The translations under genes and the position numbers were made by a program. Below, in pieces: positions 5,729 through 9,340 of a stretch of 9,340 bases of DNA (positions are counted from its first letter, which is position 1; each line of letters begins with the position of its first letter). The notes below the pieces were generated by a model. That model saw only the letters and a program-made list of their open reading frames with translations. It was not told where the DNA came from and ran no database searches. The DNA lies in the NCBI GenBank assembly GCA_025964055.1, contig JAOPZP010000339.1, positions 1 through 9,340 on the forward strand, written 5' to 3'. The stretch comes from Conexibacter sp. (lineage in GTDB: Bacteria > Actinomycetota > Thermoleophilia > Solirubrobacterales > Solirubrobacteraceae).

Positions 5729-5734
5729 AATCTA
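5729..5734 (-). promoter_or_regulatory. Candidate -10 hexamer of the receiver gene (leaderless)
   Basis: The minus strand reads TAGATT, a TANNNT element, with exactly seven bases to the ATG at 5721. This is the spacing expected when the transcript starts at the start codon. An AGG also lies in those seven bases but is too close to the ATG to act as a good Shine-Dalgarno. Confidence 0.5.
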
Positions 5735-5754
5735 ACGCGCTGCGTGCACAGGCG

Positions 5755-5767
5755 TGCCGCAACGGCA
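5755..5767 (-). terminator. Small hairpin after the aminotransferase gene
   Basis: TGCCG (5755-5759) and CGGCA (5763-5767) form a perfect 5-bp stem with a 3-base loop, two bases past the aminotransferase TAA. It is short and lacks a T-run, so termination here is only possible. Confidence 0.25.
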
Positions 5768-5769
5768 GG

Positions 5770-6942
5770 TTACGTGGAGGTTCGCAGGGCCCCGGCAAGA
5801 CGATCCGCCGCCTCGACGAGGTCGGCGTCGGGGGTCGCGAGCGAGAGCCGCGCCCACCCCGCGCCGCGCGCGCCAAAGCCCTCGCCGGGCGCGACGCCGA
5901 CGCGCGCCTCGTCGATCAGGCGCTCCGGCGTGAGCCCGGGCGGCAGCCGCCACCACACGAAGAACGAGCCGGCCGCCGGAGCCAGGTCGGCGCCGGCGGC
6001 GGCCAGCGTGTCGACGAGCGCGTCGCGGCGCCGGCGGTAGACCTCGCGGCGCTCCGCCACGTCGGCCTGGTCGGAGCGCAGGGCGGCCGCGAGCCCGCGC
6101 TGTAGCGCCGTGAAGACCCCCGCGGTCGTGTGGTCGACCAGCTCCTGGATGCGCGCGACCAGCGTGGGCGATCCGACCGCGAAGCCGATCCGCCAGCCCG
6201 CCATGCCGTAGATCTTCGACGGCGACCACAGCTCCAGCGCGACGTCGCGGGCGCCGTCGACCTCGAGGATCGAGCGCGCCCGGCGTCCGTCGAAGGCCAG
6301 GAAGCCGTAGGCCAGGTCGTTGAGCACCCAGCCGCCGCGCTCGTGCGCGAACGCGACGGCCGCCTCGAACGTGCCGGCCTGCTCGCAGGCCGCGGTCGGG
6401 TTGGAGGGGTAGTTGAGGACGGTGAGCGCGGCGGTCGCGCTCACCGCGTCGAAGTCGGGCTGGAAGCCTGCGGAGGCCTCCAGCGGCAGCGGCGCGACCT
6501 TCGCGCCGGCCAGCGCGGCGCCCGAGAGGTAGTCGGGGTAGCCGGGGTCGGGGAGCAGGATCGCGTCGCCGGCCTCGGCCGCGGCGAGGCAGGCGAGCAT
6601 GATCCCCGTCTTGGTCCCGGGGATCACCGCGACCTCGCGATCGGGGTCCAGCGCGACGCCGTGGTCGGCGGCGTAGCGCTCCGCGATGGCCGCCTTGAGG
6701 TCGGCGTGGCCGCCGAACGGCGGATAGCCGTGCACGACCGGCGTGGCGGTCTCCAGCGCGGCCGCGCGCAGCGCCGCGATGGCGTGGGCGGGCGGCGGCA
6801 GGTCGGGGTTGCCGCGGCCGAGGTCCAGGAAGCGCGCGCCGGGCTGTGCCCGTGCGCGGGCGGCCGCGGCGAGGATCTGCGTGAAGTACTGCTCGGGCAG
6901 CCGGTCCAGCCGCCGCGGGCGTGCGCGATGCTCGCCGCTCAC
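5770..6942 (-). CDS. PLP-dependent class I/II aminotransferase
   Basis: The 390-residue enzyme has the fold-type I aspartate aminotransferase signature: LGRGNPDLPPP (41-51) and YPPFGGHADLKAAIAERY (73-90) at the N-terminus, PGTKTGI (108-114), DPGYPDYLSGA (132-142), NYPSNPTA with Asn181, NDLAYG with Asp209 and Tyr212, the PLP-binding Lys243 in SPSKIYGMAGWRIGF, and the carboxylate-binding Arg365 in GWARLSLA. The SKIYGMAGWRIGF form and overall layout resemble the alanine/LL-diaminopimelate/succinyldiaminopimelate aminotransferase branch, but the substrate cannot be read from sequence. The start is GTG (6940-6942), which overlaps the TGA of the LtrA gene as GTGA, so translation is probably coupled and the two form an operon. 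Codons upstream of this GTG belong to the LtrA gene in another frame. The stop is TAA at 5770-5772. Confidence 0.93.
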   Translation of the reverse strand: MSGEHRARPRRLDRLPEQYFTQILAAAARARAQPGARFLDLGRGNPDLPPPAHAIAALRAAALETATPVVHGYPPFGGHADLKAAIAERYAADHGVALDPDREVAVIPGTKTGIMLACLAAAEAGDAILLPDPGYPDYLSGAALAGAKVAPLPLEASAGFQPDFDAVSATAALTVLNYPSNPTAACEQAGTFEAAVAFAHERGGWVLNDLAYGFLAFDGRRARSILEVDGARDVALELWSPSKIYGMAGWRIGFAVGSPTLVARIQELVDHTTAGVFTALQRGLAAALRSDQADVAERREVYRRRRDALVDTLAAAGADLAPAAGSFFVWWRLPPGLTPERLIDEARVGVAPGEGFGARGAGWARLSLATPDADLVEAADRLAGALRTST

Positions 6943-8138
6943 GTCAGCGCGTGGCGCAGGCGCTCGCGCGCGTCGTGGAAGTGCACGAACTCGTAGGCGA
7001 CCAGCCCGACGCAGATCGCGGCGACGATCGCCAGCGCGGCGAGCGCCGGCATCGTGGTGGCGACGGGCACCAGCGCGGCCAGCACGATTGCCGCGAGCAG
7101 CCGGCCGCGGTTGAGCGTGTGGACGTTGCGCAGCCGGAACGCGACGTGGGCCAGGAAGTAGAGCGCGAGCCCGCCGCACAGGCCGAGCGCCGGGATGTCG
7201 TGCAGCGGATCGCCGACGTGGGCGATCGTCTCCTCGACGCCGAAGGCGAACAGGACGATGCCGACCAGCATCGGCAGGTGCAGGTAGGTGTAGGAGTCGC
7301 GCGCGATCAGCACCCGCTCGGTTCCGGTGGCCCGCCGGAAGCGCCGCTCGGCCACCAGCGCCACGACGTCGAAGTAGGCCCACCACAGCGCCGCGGCGGT
7401 GGCGACGCCGAGCAGGACGGCGACGATCAGCCCGGCGTCGAGCGCGTGGCCCTCGGCGCCGACGCCGATCTCGACGATCGACTCGCCCAGCGCGATGATG
7501 ATGATGAGCCCGTGGCGCTCGGCGAGGTGCCCGGCCTCGACGCGCCAGCCCTCCACGCCCTGGATGTACAGGCCGCCGAGGTCGAGCCCGATCGCCACCA
7601 CCCAGCAGAGCGTGCGCAGCGGGCCGTCGACGAGGCCGGCGACCACCAGGAGCAGCCCGACGGGGACCATCTGCCGGGCCAGGATGACGACGACGACCCG
7701 CAGCGTCCGGTCCGCCCGCGCCAGGATCGCGTAGGCGACGATGTGCAGGATCCGCACGATGCAGTAGGCGATGCCGAAGGCCAGCGCGTCGCGGCCGAAG
7801 GCGTGCGGCAGCGCGATCGCGGCGATCAGCATCGCGCCCATGGCGGCGAGCAGCGTCAGGCGGAACGCGCCCTCGTCGGACCCCGCGGTGTTGCCCAGCC
7901 AGGCGTAGCACTCCCACGCCCACCACAGGACGACGAGGATCGCCAGGCCCTCCAGCAGCCGGATCCACGTCGCGTCGGCCGTCAGGTACCCCGTGACCTG
8001 GGTGATGGCGAAGACGAAGACGAGGTCGAAGAAGAGCTCCAGCGGCGTGACGCGCTGCTCGGGGACCGCGGCGGCCGGCGCCGGCGCCGAGGCGGGCGCC
8101 TGCGCGAGCGCGGGATCGGGGAGCGGGACGGGCGGCAC
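6939..8138 (-). CDS. LtrA-family (low temperature requirement A) multi-pass membrane protein
   Basis: The 399 residues match the LtrA family length. After a Pro/Ala-rich N-terminal stretch (2-26) comes the family hallmark VTPLELFFDLVFVFAITQVT (30-49), then WWAWECYAWLGNTAG (72-86), AERHGLIIIIALGESIVEIG (206-225) and YTYLHLPMLVGIVLFAFG (283-300). About 10-12 hydrophobic segments alternate with short charged loops, so it is an integral inner-membrane protein. The family is named from a Listeria low-temperature growth mutant; the molecular role is unknown. GTG at 8136-8138 is the only start that keeps the whole hallmark region without reading into unrelated sequence. No Shine-Dalgarno is present, but TAGCGT lies eight bases upstream. 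It overlaps the aminotransferase by GTGA. It is divergent from the small Cys-rich gene across 27 bp. Confidence 0.9.
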   Translation of the reverse strand: MPPVPLPDPALAQAPASAPAPAAAVPEQRVTPLELFFDLVFVFAITQVTGYLTADATWIRLLEGLAILVVLWWAWECYAWLGNTAGSDEGAFRLTLLAAMGAMLIAAIALPHAFGRDALAFGIAYCIVRILHIVAYAILARADRTLRVVVVILARQMVPVGLLLVVAGLVDGPLRTLCWVVAIGLDLGGLYIQGVEGWRVEAGHLAERHGLIIIIALGESIVEIGVGAEGHALDAGLIVAVLLGVATAAALWWAYFDVVALVAERRFRRATGTERVLIARDSYTYLHLPMLVGIVLFAFGVEETIAHVGDPLHDIPALGLCGGLALYFLAHVAFRLRNVHTLNRGRLLAAIVLAALVPVATTMPALAALAIVAAICVGLVAYEFVHFHDARERLRHALT

Positions 8139-8146
8139 GGAGGTGG

Positions 8147-8156
8147 ACGCTAGCCT
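8147..8156. promoter_or_regulatory. Overlapping divergent -10 elements on a CTAG core
   Basis: Minus-strand TAGCGT (8147-8152) lies eight bases before the LtrA GTG, and plus-strand TAGCCT (8151-8156) lies nine bases before the Cys-rich ATG. Both fit TANNNT and they share the TA at 8151-8152. The whole intergenic gap is 27 bp, so both transcripts are probably leaderless and RNA polymerase could not bind both ways at once. No clear -35 is seen on either side. Confidence 0.5.
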
Positions 8157-8165
8157 CGGCTCCGG

Positions 8166-8372
8166 ATGAGCGCCAGGCGCGAGGTCAAGGTCAAGCGGTC
8201 CTGCTGCAAGAGCGACCCTCGCTGCCGCCGCTGCCCGGTGGTCGCCAAGCGCCTGCTGAACGCCGGCCTGGCCGAGCGCACGGCCAAGCGCACGTACGTC
8301 GTCGACGCGCCGAAGAAGGCCGTCAAGGCGGCGCGGCGCAAGCGCGCGTCGGCGTTGTTGGCGAAGCGCTAG
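8166..8372 (+). CDS. Small basic cysteine-rich protein (CC-X5-C-X2-C)
   Basis: The 68-residue, very basic protein has four cysteines close to its N-terminus (13, 14, 20, 23) in SCCKSDPRCRRCP, followed by a helical VVAKRLLNAGLAER and a Lys/Arg-rich tail. Similar small proteins with a CC..C..CP motif are, to my recollection, common in actinobacterial genomes and have no assigned function. The cysteines could hold zinc or an iron-sulphur cluster, and the charge suggests nucleic-acid or ribosome contact; both are inference. The ATG at 8166-8168 lacks a Shine-Dalgarno (GGAGG at 8139-8143 is over 20 bases away) but follows a TAGCCT element at leaderless spacing. Its TAG overlaps the stop of the convergent thioesterase gene within CTAG (8369-8372). 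Despite its size it reads as a real gene: conserved motif, tight ends and an own promoter-like element. Confidence 0.8.
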   Translation: MSARREVKVKRSCCKSDPRCRRCPVVAKRLLNAGLAERTAKRTYVVDAPKKAVKAARRKRASALLAKR

Positions 8373-8376
8373 CGCT
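8365..8376. terminator. 12-bp palindrome holding both convergent stop codons
   Basis: AGCGCTAGCGCT is a perfect palindrome centred on the CTAG where the Cys-rich gene and the thioesterase gene both end. A hairpin with almost no loop is unlikely in RNA, so it may only reflect the shared stop region. Bidirectional termination is possible. Confidence 0.25.
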
Positions 8377-9154
8377 CGTCGACGAACAGGGACTGCGCCG
8401 CCACGCCGAGGCGCCCGCGCTCGTCGCGCAGGATCGACGTCGCCTGGCCGGCGCCGGTGGCGTCGAGGTCGGTGCGCGCGTCCAGTCCGACCCACTCGCC
8501 CTCGGGCTCGCGGTGCAGGTGGACGGTGAGGTCGGTGTTGACGAACAGGTGCGTGTGGAAGTCCAGGGTGCGGCTGAGCCCGTTGCCGAAGTCGGCGAAC
8601 GCGACGGTGCGCTGCAGCGGCGTGGCGGCCTCGCCGGCCACCAGCGGCATCGCGAGCCGGAACCAGCCGAGCGCCGGGCCCTGGCCCCAGTCGCCGCGGG
8701 CGAAGCGCAGCTCGACGGCGGTGAGGTGGAAGCCCGCGGTCTCGTCGCCGCCGGTCCAGTGGGCGCTGCGGCCCTCGTCGGGGCCCGGAACGGGCGGATC
8801 GGGCGGCGTGGCGGCCGCCGGCAGATGGACGTCGCCGATGCGCAGCAGCGTGCCACGGGCGCGCAGGACCTCGGTGCCGTCGGTGGTCGTCAGCGACGCC
8901 TCGACGAGCGCCAGGCGCTTGCCGCCGCGGGTGATCCGCGCGGTCGCGATCACGGGCTGCAGCGGCACGGCGCTGACGAACTCGTAGGCGAGCCGGACGC
9001 AGCGCATGGGCACGGGCGTCTCGAGCCGCTCGATCGCCCGCGCGACCAGCGCGGCCGGGGCGCCGCCGTGCATCGAGCCCGCATCCCAGGGCCCGCGCGC
9101 GTGCTCGGACGGGATCAGCACGTCGCCCTCGGGCGTGAAGACGGCGTCGGTCAT
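8369..9154 (-). CDS. Acyl-CoA thioesterase-like double-hotdog protein
   Basis: The 261 residues form two tandem hotdog repeats of the TesB-like/thioesterase-like superfamily. The first opens with FTPEGDVLIPSEHARGPW and the central helix GSMHGGAPAALVARAIE (27-43, with the typical HGG), then VRLAYEFVSAVPLQPVIATARITRGGKRLALVEASL. The second holds FADFGNGLSRTLDFHTHLFVNTDLTVHLHR (186-215) and the usual ending ILRDERGRLGVAAQSLFV. It probably hydrolyses an acyl-CoA in the cytosol; the acyl group is unknown. The ATG at 9152-9154 is set by AAGGAG (9160-9165) five bases upstream and overlaps the DUF3052 stop as ATGA, so the two genes are likely coupled. The TAG (8369-8371) overlaps the convergent Cys-rich gene. 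No other fatty-acid gene is visible here. Confidence 0.88.
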   Translation of the reverse strand: MTDAVFTPEGDVLIPSEHARGPWDAGSMHGGAPAALVARAIERLETPVPMRCVRLAYEFVSAVPLQPVIATARITRGGKRLALVEASLTTTDGTEVLRARGTLLRIGDVHLPAAATPPDPPVPGPDEGRSAHWTGGDETAGFHLTAVELRFARGDWGQGPALGWFRLAMPLVAGEAATPLQRTVAFADFGNGLSRTLDFHTHLFVNTDLTVHLHREPEGEWVGLDARTDLDATGAGQATSILRDERGRLGVAAQSLFVDER

Positions 9155-9340
9155 CGCAGCTCCTTGCGGATGACGAGCTTGAGGCCCGACCACGTCGCGT
9201 CGATCGCACAGACCTTCACGTCGACCAGGCCCGTCGGCAGCACGACCTCGCGCACGACGTCCTCGGTCATGTCGGTCTCGATCCCCGACGCCCGCTTCGG
9301 CCAGGCGACCCACGCCATGCCGTCGGGCGCGATGGCGCGC
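9151..9340 (-). CDS. DUF3052-family protein, 3' part only (gene start beyond the window)
   Basis: The last 62 residues are visible, beginning at base 9339. They read GMAWVAWPKRASGIETDMTED, then VVREVVLPTGLVDVKVCAIDATWSGLKLVIRKELR. This is the characteristic C-terminal half of DUF3052, a small actinobacterial family of unknown function. The pattern WVAWPK..SG..TD.TED and LP.GLVD.KVCA.D.TWSGL..V is the basis of the call. The TGA (9151-9153) overlaps the thioesterase ATG as ATGA, and the thioesterase Shine-Dalgarno lies inside its last codons. That indicates co-transcription with the thioesterase gene. Confidence 0.85.
   Translation of the reverse strand, partial: RAIAPDGMAWVAWPKRASGIETDMTEDVVREVVLPTGLVDVKVCAIDATWSGLKLVIRKELR

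Noticed and set aside
3554..6040. A very long plus-strand open frame opposite the protease and receiver genes
   Set aside because: It is a shadow caused by GC-rich codons on the other strand. Its translation is Arg/Val/Ala-rich without any domain, while the minus strand gives complete S8 and receiver domains.
2792..8088. Repeated 14-base word CCGGCGCCGGCGCC (2792-2805 in inverse, 5336-5349, 8075-8088) as a dispersed repeat family
   Set aside because: It is a self-complementary low-complexity word expected in very GC-rich DNA. Two copies lie in coding sequence for Gly/Ala or Pro/Ala runs, and flanks are not shared.
8139..8146. GGAGGTGG as ribosome binding site of the Cys-rich gene
   Set aside because: It is about 20 bases from the ATG at 8166, too far for a Shine-Dalgarno, and it lies upstream of the likely transcription start.
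8139..9209. Long upstream extension of the LtrA frame
   Set aside because: Beyond the GTG at 8138 the translation is Arg-rich shadow sequence of the thioesterase gene, and it would cover the divergent Cys-rich gene. LtrA proteins begin shortly before the ELFFDLVFVFA motif.

Overview
The window is very GC-rich (third codon positions almost all G or C) and gene-dense, with few gaps. It carries several families I associate with Actinobacteria: a DUF3052 protein, a small CC/C..C protein, a DesK/NarL-type kinase, and an LtrA protein. The overall look fits a soil actinobacterium, possibly of the Solirubrobacterales/Thermoleophilia type. That placement is inference; no rRNA or other marker gene is present. 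I see no tRNA, rRNA, CRISPR array, insertion sequence, integrase or phage gene.

Layout, left to right. (1) Positions 1-1055 (+) hold the 3' part of a histidine kinase that runs in one unbroken frame into a C-terminal ASCH domain. (2) Two small minus-strand genes follow: an unrecognised 113-residue protein (1052-1393) and a ribbon-helix-helix protein (1499-1750). (3) A 150-bp gap, less GC-rich than its surroundings, separates these from a divergent DsbA/FrnE-like thioredoxin-fold gene (1901-2788, +). (4) A minus-strand block comes next: pdxH (2808-3476), a secreted subtilisin-like protease (3542-5239), a stand-alone receiver-domain protein (5329-5721), a class I/II aminotransferase (5770-6942) and an LtrA-family membrane protein (6939-8138). 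(5) A small cysteine-rich protein (8166-8372, +) is divergent from ltrA. (6) A double-hotdog thioesterase (8369-9154, -) and the 3' end of a DUF3052 gene (9151-9340, -) close the window.

Gene coupling. LtrA and the aminotransferase overlap by four bases (GTGA), as do DUF3052 and the thioesterase (ATGA), so both pairs are likely co-transcribed and translationally coupled. The only link in function between neighbours is weak: PdxH makes PLP and the aminotransferase uses it, but they are not adjacent. The rest reads as housekeeping and accessory genes placed side by side.

Most notable points: the kinase-ASCH fusion; TANNNT hexamers 7-9 bases upstream of the starts of four genes, suggesting leaderless transcripts; two of these hexamers overlapping back-to-back on a CTAG core between ltrA and the cysteine-rich gene; and a long stem-loop between the protease and pdxH whose outer arm coincides with the pdxH -10-like hexamer. 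I found no complete, clearly new multi-gene system.
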